Source: Anticarsia gemmatalis (taxonomy: Eukaryota > Arthropoda > Insecta > Lepidoptera > Erebidae). From it: DNA of 64,000 bases. The stretch is from contig NC_134766.1 of assembly GCF_050436995.1 (NCBI RefSeq), forward strand, positions 1,178,001 through 1,242,000, in the 5' to 3' direction. Shown piece after piece: positions 23,278 to 33,796 of the stretch. Position 1 is the first letter of the stretch. Each line of letters starts with the position of its first letter. Made by a program: the position numbers and the translations under genes. The notes under the pieces are model-generated. The model was given only the letters and a program-made list of their open reading frames with translations. It did not search any database and was not told where the DNA came from.

Positions 23278-23493
23278 CATTAGAGCGCGCACTTTTACCG
23301 GAATCAAACCCGACACCGCCGCGATAGTAGCCGGAAGGTGTTCTGCTAATACTCCTGGGAATTAGCTGCCGTGATTATGTTGTATCAATGGAATGATCTA
23401 TGTAATCGAATATTTTTAGAGAATATTGTTAGGTAAAGTTATGTATGGTGAGGTTGGTTTATGGATGGGTCGATGATTGAGAGGTAGATGGAA
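23278..23493. repeat. Local duplication, copy 2
   Basis: Partner of 22687-22905. The GC-richer core with CGACACCGCCGCGATAGTAG and GGAAGGTGTTCTGCTAATAC is nearly unchanged, while the T-rich part after it has drifted. Confidence 0.9.
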
Positions 23494-23550
23494 GTCTTTA
23501 GGCATATTTATCTGTAGAATGTACATAAAGTCAAATAATTATTATTATTT

Positions 23551-23665
23551 GACTGCCTCCGCGGCATAGTGGTTAAGGTCGCCATGCCGCTTCAACTGCG
23601 TCGGGAGATTCCCACACGGATCAATTAATTGTCCAATCCACAAATATGGTTTCGGGTCATTTTAC
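23551..23665 (+). repeat. SINE-A with damaged promoter
   Basis: GACTGCCTCCGCGGCATAGTGG gives the A-box region. The B box is deleted: GGGAG is joined directly to ATTCCCACACGG, so the copy should be transcriptionally dead. The TTCGGGTC body follows before the match fades. Confidence 0.75.
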
Positions 23666-24243
23666 ACGTGATGAAATATTATATCATAAAAAGTCAAAGG
23701 TACAGAATCTTTGACTATCTAAACGATTATTTAAGGACAGCAAAGCATATGAACATTATTTTCGAGTGACTATAAAATATAGAAAGCATCCTAATAACGA
23801 AAAACTCAGAGAAAAGTACAGCAACTCAGACTCGTTTCAGCGAGTGATATATTTTCAAGGATTACATGAAAAATATCTCCGTATATCGCAATTCCTAACA
23901 CCTTGGCGTTATTTTCCTCACTGGACAGCACTTCCACGAGAATTGCTACGAGAATATGAAAATTCTTAAGTTACTGACCCATAAACAGTTTTGTAGAATA
24001 TTTCTTCAAGAAATTTTCAGTTGGGAGTAAAATATTGCACGTTGGATGCAAAGCAATATGGGTAATTGAAATTTCTGTTTATGTATCGCATGTTCGATAC
24101 TCGGAAAATAAATATTTAACTATATTTGTAGATTTATTATCGGGCTTACAAATATAAGGGTAAGCCAAAAGGATTGTGGTATTATTTTAAAATACCATCT
24201 ATAATACATGTAAAATGCAATAAAGAATTGAGAATAGAGGTTG
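23666..24243. other. No gene seen
   Basis: AT-rich; the frame 23766-23969 shows no domain. Confidence 0.4.
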
Positions 24244-24442
24244 GTTTTTAGGCCTTTTTTTTAGAAAAAACAACTCCCACACTAAGAATTGCTCTTGTGT
24301 CGCGGGGACTTTAAAAAAACATACAAACAACGATCATAAAGTATAGACCCGAAGACCAGACTGACTGAGTCGCCCAAATAATTGTACCATGCAGGAATCG
24401 AATCCACGACCTTACAAAGCAATGGTAGCGGCGTGGTAACCT
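24244..24442 (-). repeat. SINE-A, minus copy
   Basis: From the left: T-rich remnant of a poly(A) tail, ACTCCCACACTAAGAATTGC, CTTGTGTCGCGGGGAC, then the complement of the head with a B-box-like GAATCGAATCCACGACC. The head's first bases are eroded. Confidence 0.75.
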
Positions 24443-24734
24443 AAAAAATGTATGTAGTGTTCGATTGTGTGTATTTTTATGTATGTCACTCGATTTCTCC
24501 GTCAAATTGTGAACTGATAATGACAATAACTTTTTTTTCGAAAATGAACTTATTACCTAACCGATTACACGCAAGCATATGCCATCTAGCATTCGGCATT
24601 AGACACGCAATGCATTCAGTACATATTTCTTATAAAATTCTCAGAGCACTTCATGTCCGCTGTTAGTTTACTTTTAACATCACAAACACGCCATGAACCT
24701 CATAAGAACCTACTTAAAGATGTGAAAAACATTA

Positions 24735-24960
24735 TTTCACTTTTACCAGTTCCATACAAAGGGTAAAAAAATCTGTCTGTCTGTTTGTCCGTCTGTCTGA
24801 CACCAGGCTGTATCTCATGAACTGTAATAGATAGAAAGTAAAAAAATCACAGATTATGTATTTCTGCTGCCGCTATAACAACAAATACTAAAAAGCAGCA
24901 TAAAATAAATATTTTTAGGGGCACATTTCACATACAAGAACTACGTTAAAAAATCCGTTT
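24735..24960 (+). repeat. Dispersed CTGT-rich repeat
   Basis: CAAAGGGTAAAAAAATCTGTCTGTCTG, then CACCAGGCTGTATCTCATGAACTG and TTTCTGCTGCCGCTATAACAACAAATACTAAAAA. I recall closely similar repeats scattered in many insect genomes; its class is unknown to me. The 3' boundary is uncertain. Confidence 0.5.
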
Positions 24961-25363
24961 TTTTTCTGTTGTTAGTTTGTGTAGCGCCGTGGCAATCCTA
25001 GCTTTATGACTTAATCCGCCAGTAACACAGTAGTAAATAAAATATACCGATTTTTTTTTAAGTCGCAACTTTTCGCTTGTTAAGCAACCATTTTGAATAA
25101 GTACTTTTTAGCCGTTTTTTTATAAATTATGGCACAGAACTCTTCCTGCGCAAGTCTAACATGCACTTCAAAGGTTATATTTTTCTAAGTACTTTATAGC
25201 AAAACGCTGTCAACTTTCGTTCCTACACATTGTGTTAAAAAGTTCACACAACGTCTAGTTTTTACCGAGTGAGATGTGCGTGTACACTTATGTAATAGAA
25301 TCACTTTACTATAAATCGTGCGACGAACTTGGTTTCTCTGAATCTTGCCGGATATTGTTTGTA
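24961..25363. other. No gene seen
   Basis: AT-rich, may contain the eroded distal part of the preceding repeat. Confidence 0.4.
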
Positions 25364-25609
25364 TCTATACTAATATTATAAAGCTGAAGAGTTTGTTTGT
25401 TTGTTTGTTTGAACGCGCTAATCTCAGGAACTACTGGTTCGATTTGAAAAATTGTTAGATAGCCTATTTATCGAGGAAGGTTATAGGCTATATATCATCA
25501 CGCTACGACCATTAGGAGCGGAGTAGTAACGAAAAATGTTACAAAAACGGGGAAAATTATGACCCATTCTCTCTTACGTGACGCAATCGAAGTTGCGCGG
25601 GTCAGCTAG
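25364..25609 (+). mobile_element. Non-autonomous Helitron (Lep1-like), complete
   Basis: A|TCTATACTAATATTATAAAG begins it and GGGTCAGCTAG|T ends it: 246 bp with intact A|T flanks and a short GTTT run. In the terminal hairpin the left arm reads CGCAA and the right arm TTGCG. This is the clearest plus-strand copy. Confidence 0.95.
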
Positions 25610-25689
25610 TCTATTTTATAGTCTTAACGTGTTTTTATTGTTATAATATTACCTATCTATTTCTTTTTGTTATAATTTTACTTTCATAG

Positions 25690-25915
25690 GGCGTGAATTT
25701 GCCATCTACCGGGCACGTTACCAAACTCTGGGTTACCTTCGAGAAAAATTCTTTGATAATTTGGATATTACCTTCGGACGTCTTGAACAACTTTGACACT
25801 AGGTTGACCACTAGCCATACGACAAGAAGACAAGAAGAAGAATGGATAAGACCTATATTACTTTTGCTGTTCCAGGATTCGAATCTTGACACCTTATGAT
25901 CAGTAGTCCAACTCA
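25690..25915 (-). repeat. Mosaic SINE-B interrupted by a SINE-D tail
   Basis: GAATTTGCCATCTACCGGGCACGTTACC and a B-box complement (GATTCGAATCTTGACACC) are SINE-B in minus orientation. Between them, 25787-25850 is GAACAACTTTGACACTAGGTTGACCACTA plus an AAGAAG run, the 3' tail of SINE-D in plus orientation. A full SINE-D lies just downstream. Confidence 0.6.
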
Positions 25916-25940
25916 TTTATTCGTCGTATTAGTTCGGAGT

Positions 25941-26168
25941 TACGCTCACCGGTCGGTAAACGATCTGTGGGTTAAGCATCTAATCATTTCATAGATGGGT
26001 GACCGCATAGTGGTATTTGGGCGCCTCCGTGCTTTGGAGGGCACGTAAAACGTCGGTCCTGGTTGTTGTCAATTAAGATAACAGCCGATAAGCCACGTCA
26101 AAGGCCTTCGGGCGGCTTGAACAATTTTGGCACTAGGTTGACCACTAACCATACGAGAAGAAGAAGAC
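25941..26168 (+). repeat. 5S-rRNA-like SINE (family D)
   Basis: The head ACGCTCACCGGTCGGTAAACGATCTGTGGGTTAAGCA...CATAGATGGGTGACCGC resembles the 3' half of 5S rRNA, including the internal promoter A box (GTTAAGCA) and C box (GATGGGTGACCGC). The body has GGGCGCCTCCGTGCTTTGGAGGGCACGT, a small hairpin, and CCTTCGGGCGGCTTGAACAA. The tail is an AAGAAG run. A sibling is at 42910-43150. Confidence 0.8.
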
Positions 26169-27365
26169 TTAATTAACTGCACTGCGCTAAATAATGGCAT
26201 TATAGCAAACGCAAGCAAATAAAAACAAAACATTCATAATAATTTATGAAACAGAGCAGACCAGAAAGAAAATAATAAAAGTATTACGGGTACAAAACAA
26301 TAAAGTTTGTAGATAAAGTGCTTGAAATACAAACCGGGTTGTTTAATGCGATACCACTTGCAATGAAAGTACTGAAACTAGTCATTATGAATTATATTCT
26401 AGTTTATTATACTTAGTTAGTAAATTAAGGTTTTTATTTAGTTCCTTACTGGTAGACAATGTTGTGAATTGTGAGTTTTTAAGTTTTAAGTTCGATTCTC
26501 GTATGTAATGTGTAAGTTAAGTTAAAATTTTTGTTTCGTAAAGTAAATCCAGGATTTTTGTGTTTAGTTTTTGTTATAAGCGGTAGTGTAGTGTAGACCA
26601 GCAGATGTTCAAGTTTGATTCTCGGGTGGTGTTAAGTGAGCTAAGCGATTTTTTTTTTAGTTGAATTTGACATATGCCCCAAGAACAACCCCGCCTTGGG
26701 AATTAAACGTTGGAAATAAAATCATACACACTACCATTTAAATTACAACAATAAAATCTTAAGCAACTTTTATTAAGAATTTTACTTGATTCGGAAATCA
26801 AACCAAGACCATCACTAGAGCAGTATAATAGCATGATTATATATAAGAAACGGGTATAACTAAACTTCGAATCATAATTTTAGCTTATCCAGAAGTCAAA
26901 TCAAAGCCCATAACTTAGAGTCACATACATGCTATAAAGACTGGTCTAATTTATAAGTGTTTTCAACCCCTAAATGGCACTTTCTATCAACGAAATGAAT
27001 AAAATCGTTACCTTACTTTATTGAACAACCCTTAGCTTTTAACCAATTTATGTTCAAAAGGTCTTAAGTGATATATGAGGGGTTTTTCACATTATATTTG
27101 ACTTAAGACCCGAGATATAGAGACGTAATAAGGCTTTTATTACTGGCAGGGATTGTAGAAAAAAGATATTAAGAATTTAATTAAATTGAGAAGTGTTTTT
27201 TTTGTACTTTGATAATTCGTGAAAGAGTTTTTGTAAAGAAGTGTTTTTTTTGTAAGTTTGGAAGGCCCCTTGTGATAGCTAAAGTAGAGTTCAATTAGGT
27301 GATAGTTCCTTTACAATATGACTATAATTAAATATATCAAAGAAAATTAATTACACTAATTTGCC
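26169..27365. other. No gene seen
   Basis: AT-rich. Short B-box-like remnants near 26500 and 26610-26640 (GTTCAAGTTTGATTCTCGGGT) may be eroded SINE heads. Confidence 0.4.
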
Positions 27366-27590
27366 GATTTCTTTTTTAAAGGACAATTTATTCCCGCACT
27401 AAGTTTTGCTTTTGTGTCGCGGAGACTTTTACAAACATACAAACAACGGACACAACGTACAAGCACACCCGTACCAACTATCTGTGGATCGCGCAAACAT
27501 TTGATGATCCATATGTGAACCGAACCCACGCCCACCCAACCCAATGTTAGAAGCGTGGCGACTTTAACCACTGCGCCACGGAAGCCGTCA
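27366..27590 (-). repeat. SINE-A, minus copy
   Basis: CCCGCACTAAGTTTTGCTTTTGTGTCGCGGAGAC at the left and CCACTGCGCCACGGAAGCCGTC at the right give a near full-length element; the B-box complement is mutated to CCGAACCCACGCCC. The long frame 27356-27676 is a SINE translation. Confidence 0.85.
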
Positions 27591-28726
27591 AAATATTTGT
27601 ATGTAAGCAAAGAAAAGTACAAAAGCCAGCAGGCGTCAAGTGTTAAGAAATAAACAACAACCATTTCATCAAACATAATTCATAGTAACCAACTGCACAT
27701 ACAACTTTATCACCCGACTTCCCCCATTTTGGCGACAAAATACACCCCCATATTTCACTTGTATTATCACGAACGACCCTTAACCTAGATTGAGAGCCTT
27801 GGCCCAAATACCCGTATACATGTGTTCACCCCCGGGATTGCCCAGCCGTTGGGAAAGTTCCGAGTTCGGAGTTTGGAGTTCGCAGTTGTGTGTGATTAGA
27901 TTGTGTGTGACTTTGAAGTTTTGTATGACAATGTGGTAAGTGGGGTTGGAGTTGCGAGTTTGATTTCTGGGTAATTAGTTTTTATTTTAATTGAGTATGA
28001 CTGTTGGTTTGTGCGATATAATTGTATTTTTTTTTGTGCAGTTATTTTATAGTACATTTTTTGTATAAAATAGCAATTTAGTTTTTTTAATATGAGGAAA
28101 AAACTGGTTTTTAAATCGAATGACAGTCTTGATAGAACCTTGGTAAGTATGTTTTGTTTGTGTTTAAAATAAGAGATTCACAGATTTATTTAAATACAGA
28201 AAAAAGTCTAACTTAATATAAAATAGTTATGCCCAGACAAAGGACTTTATTCTCGATCGACTCAGACTGAAATGACCAATAACCCCAATTAAACCCCAAA
28301 TACAACCTCCTATTTTAATTCATTAATCTTAATTCATTAATCTTAATAAATATCATTACAGCGTCATAAAAGCTAGTTTCATGAACATCACAATGTTTTT
28401 CACAAATATTTTCTAATATAAAATTCTCTTTCAACTGTCTACGGTCTCAAGGTTCCGTCTGTGACCTTTCCGACCTTTTGATAGTTATTACATAACTAGT
28501 TCGTCCCACAGCTTCACTCGTGTTTACACTGAATTTTCGGCTCTCTTGTGTCATAGTGAGACTTTTGATAGCCAATAGTTTTCCTTACATGCACAGACAA
28601 GTTATTTTATCCCAATATTATTTTTTGTTTGGCGGAGGTCCTTCTCCAGCAGCCGGAGAGGCAAGGGTTGAAAATAGTTGTTTTTCAAACAAAGGCGCCA
28701 AAATTATCATTTTTTTTATAAATCAG
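27591..28726. other. No gene seen
   Basis: AT-rich, with G-rich islands around 27840-27960 and an eroded B-box remnant at about 27950-27985. No exon recognised. Confidence 0.4.
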
Positions 28727-28950
28727 TACTAATACTATAAATGCGAATCTGTACATCAAATCTGTGTTCTTTTTAAAAAAATATGAAGAACGACTTAAGG
28801 GGAGAAACATTGTGTACAAGCGAAGCTGTGAAGGTGAGCTTTTTTCAAATACAGTAAATTTCTTAATATATCTAGTAATTTTAAAGATAATGTTAGATAC
28901 TAGTTCAAACAAACAAACAAAAATTCTTCAGCCTCTTTTTATATAGTACA
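28727..28950. mobile_element. Fragments of Helitron-like elements
   Basis: AGTACTAATACTATAAATGCGAA at 28727 (plus) is the 5' end of the second Helitron-like family. TTCAAACAAACAAACAAAAATTCTTCAGCC at 28900-28935 is the complement of the 5' end of the first family. Neither has a recognisable 3' end. Confidence 0.5.
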
Positions 28951-29194
28951 AAAGTAATGTTTGTCAAAGTAATTTGTTGAATGGGGAGTGAAATGGAGAA
29001 AACTTGCTTCAGTGTGATATTACAAGTTTTTTCAGTGAAATCCTATAACAAGTTATAGGTTATTTTACATAACAATATTTTTGAATTGTTATCATCACAC
29101 ATTTTTGCATTACAAAAAAATAAACGTTTAACGTTTCTCTAAAATATGGATTTATATAAAAGTAGAGTACTCCTTGCCAATTGCGTCCAGCAGT
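28951..29194. other. No gene seen
   Basis: AT-rich spacer. Confidence 0.35.
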
Positions 29195-29330
29195 CTGTAA
29201 ACCATTAGCAGGTTAAGCAACCTTTGGCGCGGTAGTTTGATAGCTGGGTAGGCGTTTATAGGTGTTTGACATAACCTTTCCCACTTGGTCTTCCTTGTTG
29301 TCAAATCAGCCGAGGTCAAAAACAGAGATA
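29195..29330 (+). repeat. Eroded 5S-like SINE (family D)
   Basis: AGTCTGTAAACCATTAGCAGGTTAAGCAACCTTTGGCGCGGTAG aligns with the 5S-like head of family D; AGCTGGGTAGGCG marks a damaged C box. Confidence 0.5.
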
Positions 29331-29639
29331 AGGAAGAGAACTAGCTCGTAGCACCGTGTGTCTATTTACACGAACTATTTGGAGTCACTTTTTTCCTGAA
29401 AAACTGTTTTTAATAATCACGTCATTAAGTATATACGCAATGATTTTATCCATTAAAAAAACTTTATCTACCTACAGCCATTTTAATATCTATATCAAAA
29501 CTCCGACTAACACGGATTCAGAAAAACCTCAATGGAAACAAATAATAAAGACTCTAATTAACAACCTCGTTACGACAATAATTTCAGGCACAAAAAAAAA
29601 TGACATTTTCTCCCGACGATAACCGTAAAACCGGTATAA

Positions 29640-29745
29640 CACGAACCGTAACACTACCGTATCTCGGCGGGAATAGCAGATAATTTATCCGGTATTAGTC
29701 GGTAATATTCGGTTATATTCGGTAATGTTCGGTTTTTACGATCGC
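29640..29745 (+). repeat. Degenerate TTCGGTAATA tandem repeat
   Basis: TTATCCGGTATTAGTCGGTAATATTCGGTTATATTCGGTAATGTTCGG is a run of near-identical 10-11-bp units. Confidence 0.7.
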
Positions 29746-29854
29746 CTCTATTGTCGGCTGTCGCCAAAATTGATGTAGCGCTGCAATCATTTACTGTCGT
29801 GTTTATTAGGATAAATTGTTAGCCAATATTTGTTTAGGAAATGGTTTATTAGAC

Positions 29855-29895
29855 TATAGTACAACAACTTAGTAGAGGGCCTTGGCATGCAGGAT
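29855..29895. mobile_element. Family G MITE end fragment
   Basis: ACTATAGTACAACAACTTAGTAGAGGGCCTTGGCATGCA matches one end of the elements at 21523 and 46425. The opposite end is missing; a SINE-B starts about 25 bp further on. Confidence 0.6.
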
Positions 29896-29920
29896 TTATC
29901 TGATTTTTTATTTAAAAATT

Positions 29921-30166
29921 GCCTCTGTGGCGCGATCGGTAGTATATCCGACTGCTAACGACGAATTCCTAGGTTCGCTTTTCAGATAGGACAAAGTGCT
30001 ATTGGTATTTTTCTATTTTTTATTATATTATTCACAATAGAAGTCCGGAGTTTGGTAACGTGCCTGGTATCTAGCAATTAGCTTGCCCACTATAATGTGG
30101 GACCGTTAATGGCGAAACGCGTTTGTGCATATAACTCTGCCTGCACCCTTGGGTACAACAGGCGGC
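29921..30166 (+). repeat. SINE-B, near full length
   Basis: The head GCCTCTGTGGCGCGATCGGTAGTATATCCGACTGC is followed by a damaged B box (GGTTCGCTTTTC), then the typical GACAAAGTGCTATTGG, CGGAGTTTGGTAACGTGCC and ACCCTTGGGTACAACAGGCG tail. It abuts the inverted-repeat element at 30167. Confidence 0.8.
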
Positions 30167-30477
30167 ATATCGCTCCTTCAATGCAAAAGGGCCACAACTC
30201 AAAAAAAAATTAAAATCGTTTTATTGCAAAAATGACACCTGAACCGACTATATTTTATAGTAAAAAAAAAAACCCCATCATTTTTGCTTATATTATGGCT
30301 GCACTGACTTACTGCCCTTTTTGCATTAGCTCACTTTGACAGGTAATGTCAGTGCAAAACAGCCACTTTGTGAGTTGCGCCCGGAGATTCAACGCAAATG
30401 CTCGTCAGTTGCATGAAAAAGTGCCACAATCCAAAATATGTCTGTGTTGGGTGCAAAATTTCAAGTTAATGTGATTA

Positions 30478-30670
30478 TATTTTACAATACAAAACTGCCA
30501 TATTTTGGAAAACGTCCTTTTTGCATTCTAACTATAGTATTTGTTACCATATTTCGTAATACAACAGTGCCATATTTCTGAAAACGACCGTTTTGCATTC
30601 AAACACTAGTATTTGTTATTATATTTTGTAATATAACAGTAGCATATTTTGAAATACGTCCCTTTTGCAT
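30478..30670 (+). repeat. 72-bp tandem repeat, about 2.7 copies
   Basis: Units start at 30478, 30550 and 30622. Each contains TAATACAACAGTGCCATATT-like sequence, GAAAACG-CC, TTTTGCATT and AGTATTTGTTA. Copies differ by several bases, so the array is not recent. Each unit carries the TTTGCATT half of the element's terminal motif. Confidence 0.85.
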
Positions 30671-30834
30671 TAAATTATTGTGGAATAAATAATCATTTTT
30701 AGCGTGCTAGAATGGGAAGGCCAGAAATATGACCGTTTGGTTTTAAATAATTATATAGAAATAATTTTAGTTTTCGTTACAATTTTAAAAATAAAATAAT
30801 ACATTTTGATGCAGGCAAAGTAAAGAGGCACCCT

Positions 30835-31850
30835 TTCCTTTCAAATTCCTCTTTCAGGGGCTAGATCCGACCAGTCCTTTTCAAATGCGTCTAAATCATC
30901 CCGCCATCTCCATTTAAGTCTCCCGCGTCTGCTATGACCATCTTCTGGCATCCAGTTGGTAGATATGCGGGTCCACCTTTCCGAATGCATACGGATAATG
31001 TGGCCGGCTCAGTTCCATTTCAGGCAGGCGGTCTTCTCCCTTACATCGGCTATGCGAGTTTGGGAGCGCAGTATAGAATTTCGGACGTGATCTGTTCTTT
31101 TGATGCATAATATACTATGCTCCATCGCTCTCTGGCTCTTTCTGGTTTTCCGTAAGGGACCATGTTTGGGCAGCGTAGGTAAGGACGGCTAGTAGGTATA
31201 AACATGTCGACGAGCTTTCACTTCAGTGACAGTGGAAGGTTACCCTTCATTAGCTCTTTCCTGGACCAGGATCTCTTTCAGGCACTTGTGACACGTTTGT
31301 CCAACTCTTTGTCCCGTCGGTTGTTAAAAGAGGTTATCTGGCCCTAGCAAGTGTACTCGTCGACATAGTCTATGACGTGCCTGTCTACTTCGACCCTACG
31401 TTTTGTGTTGTTGGTCATAACCTGTGTTTTTGTACGGTTCTTACTCAGTCCAATCTGAAGGTTTGCCGTGCTCAGATCTTTGAGCATTGATTCGAGTTCC
31501 GATGCCGAAAAAGAGAAGAGGACTATGTCATCTACAAAACAATGGTTTGTTAACTGTTTACCACTTACAACTATGCTTTTGATTGCCATAACACCGCCAG
31601 GCTCCTGAAAATTTCTCTGAGGGTGCTGGTAAATAATTTGGGAGATAGCGGGTCTCCCTGTTTCACGCTTCTTTGGATTTGGAATGATATTGTTGTCTAT
31701 TGTTTTGATGAGTTTGATGTATGAAGGTTCGATTCTACATAGTATCTTTAAGTAGGAATTGGATGGAGTGATGATTCTATGGCGGAATGAGTAATGCTGT
31801 CAAAAGCTTTGGAATAATCCACGAATGCTCAATATAAAGGCTTATAAAAC
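30835..31850 (-). pseudogene. RTE-type reverse-transcriptase pseudogene (3' part)
   Basis: Reading the minus strand from 31850: SKAFDS-like remains, KKRETGRPAISQ (matching the KQGDPLSP region), then an open segment (31344-31589) with HCFVDDIVLFSFSA, the palm-domain catalytic motif normally written FADD. The C-terminal part (about 30990-30835) reads WTRISTNWMPEDGHSRRGR and KWRWRDDLDAFEKDWSDL, typical of endonuclease-reverse transcriptases common in Lepidoptera. Frameshifts, stops and a missing 5' half (endonuclease and early RT) make it dead. Both catalytic aspartates of the FVDD motif remain. Confidence 0.85.
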
Positions 31851-32435
31851 TCAAAAACCTTTTCTATTATCTTATTTCTTTAATACTCCTGCTGCACTCA
31901 GTCTACTCGTCACGTTACCCATTGATTGATGATGATGGTTGATGTTTAATTTTACTAAATAATGAAAGTTACGCACAAAGTTGATCTCAATAATTTTACT
32001 TACTTAATAAAAAGTTAAGATTTTTTTATTTAGATTGTTTAATACAATGTTTTCCTGGTCTATTCAGTTATGGTTTTACTTAGTAATTATTATTAAACTT
32101 TTTGATACGGTTTTTTTACCAAAAAAGTACAATTAACCATTTTTATTTGTAAAACTGTGTTTAATTTTTGACATTTTTCTCATAATATTGGTTCAAATTT
32201 TGAATGCAAAAGGGACTTATATGCTTTTTTCTCTTAATAGGTAACAGCTATTACAAAGTTTATTTTGTAGAAAGATAGAGCTAAAAAATACGCATCTAAT
32301 GATATATTAACATCTTATATTTAATAAATAAATATATGAAATGTTATAAAAAAACAGTTTCAAAAATTTGTTTTGGCTCTCCTGTAAAATTTATAGATTT
32401 CGATTTGTGGCCCTTTTGTATTCAAGGAGCGATAT

Positions 32436-33164
32436 TAGTACCTATGTATAATATTTTTTGCGAGTAATAAAACGTTTGACTTAATGATGCCCTCACCTAT
32501 ACTGTCATAAATCCATGGGAAAATAGCCCATAGAAAGAAGAGCGCCATGAGTGTAAGTAACAATGGGCAGAACTATATTTTTCCTATACACAGTGACTAT
32601 AAATACCTTCATAAACTACAGCGACCGTTGCCGTTTGCAGAAAACGTCATCCTATTGAGAATCTCTCCTTTATAAGTACATATTATTATATTGTCTTCTA
32701 TTTATTGACACTTGAGTGCTATTCCTATGTATTATGTTATTTTTTATTCGATGTGGTGGGTAATATAATAATTCTGAGATTTCGATTGGTCCTCGAATGT
32801 CTTTCTATTGTTTTAGGAAACTAATACTATAGTACTTATAGTGTTCCGTTTTTATTATATCGGGGATGCTTATTTTCGTTCATTAATATAATGATATACG
32901 CTTTTCGATAATGAACTAGCGTTCGTCGTAAGTTAACCGTGAATAAATGAAAATGATTGAATCCAAATTTTATTGGTACTGCCACCATTAATTGCAAATA
33001 ATTACAATATTTCTATTACGAGTTCTGAATCACAAATTATACTACGCAAATTCCATTATCCATGCACAATTTCTTGACAGCAAAAAAAAGAAAACTCAAT
33101 ATTTTTGGCATTAAACAAATTGCTTCTTCAACAAAATATATAAAACTGTGATAATAGTCCCCAA
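32436..33164. other. No gene seen
   Basis: AT-rich sequence without recognised repeats or exons. Confidence 0.4.
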
Positions 33165-33250
33165 CCAGCCAGCCAACGTGGTGGACTCAAGGCTCAACCC
33201 TTCTCTCATTCCGGGAGGAGACCCTTTCCCAGCAGTGGGAATTTAATAGG
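33165..33250 (+). repeat. LINE 3'-end fragment
   Basis: CAACGTGGTGGACTCAAGGCTCAACCCTTC, GGGAGGAGACCCTTTCCCAGCAGTGGGAA is the same repeat found reverse-complemented at 54225-54345; it is the sense orientation of an RTE-type 3' end. Confidence 0.65.
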
Positions 33251-33666
33251 TTAAATTTATTTAATAAAACATAATTTTTAATTTCTTGCAATATTTAAAT
33301 ATCCTCATAAAAATTCTAAGCCCACAAAACGATACCTACACACATCGTAGCATACCAATCTCTTTACCACAAAGAAGCACCACACAGTACCTTTCCAAAC
33401 ATATTTGTAAAATGTGGAAATATAAGGGTTTTATCGTAAAAGGGTGTATCACGGTATCTAAATGATGTTGCTATTTCAAAGATATTGGCACAAGAATTTA
33501 AGGATTTTTGCCAAAGTTGATGATAAAAATAGATTTATTGTAGGCATTTTGAAATTTGTGTGGGTGAAAATGAAAACGGTTTTGATTTTATTTTTATTGG
33601 GTATGTTATTGTTTTGTGTACAATATGTAGAACATTTTCATCATATTCATATCATCATAACATTTT
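33251..33666. other. No gene seen
   Basis: AT-rich; frames at 33462 and 33560 are short, overlapping and without domain; the second runs into a Helitron fragment. Confidence 0.4.
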
Positions 33667-33796
33667 GAAGGCTATAGGCTATTATCACGCTACGACCAAT
33701 AGGAGCAGAGTACTAGTAAAAAATGTTACAAAAACGGGGGAAATTTTGACCCAATCCCTCTTATGTGACGCAAGCGAAGTTGAGCGAGTCAGCTAG
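33667..33796 (+). mobile_element. 5'-truncated Helitron (Lep1-like)
   Basis: It begins in GAAGGCTATAGGCTATTATCACGCTACGACC, continues through AACGGGGGAAATTTTGACCC, and ends AGTCAGCTAG|T. The TC end and the GTTT run are missing. The right hairpin arm carries a mutation (TTGAGCG). Confidence 0.85.

Larger units (their letters stand above)
30167..32435. mobile_element. 2.27-kb inverted-repeat element with subterminal motifs
   Basis: The left end ATATCGCTCCTTCAATGCAAAAGGGCCACAA is mirrored at 32405-32435 with two mismatches. ATAT may be part of the TIR or a palindromic 4-bp duplication next to CGCTCC ends. The core TGCAAAAGGG (or its complement) recurs inside at about 30318, 30529, 30590, 30659 and 32202, like transposase-binding subterminal repeats. 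No transposase was found. The only coding trace is the reverse-transcriptase pseudogene at 30835-31850, probably nested. It is not assigned to a known superfamily. Confidence 0.65.

Noticed and set aside
27356..27676. 106-codon minus-strand frame
   Set aside because: Covers a SINE-A minus copy almost exactly.
30478..30670. 72-bp array considered as a satellite
   Set aside because: Only 2.7 diverged units, confined within an inverted-repeat element; better seen as part of that element.
31344..31589. Possible intact gene with FVDDIVLFS motif
   Set aside because: It is an open segment within a frameshifted reverse transcriptase that lacks its 5' half and has stops on both sides.
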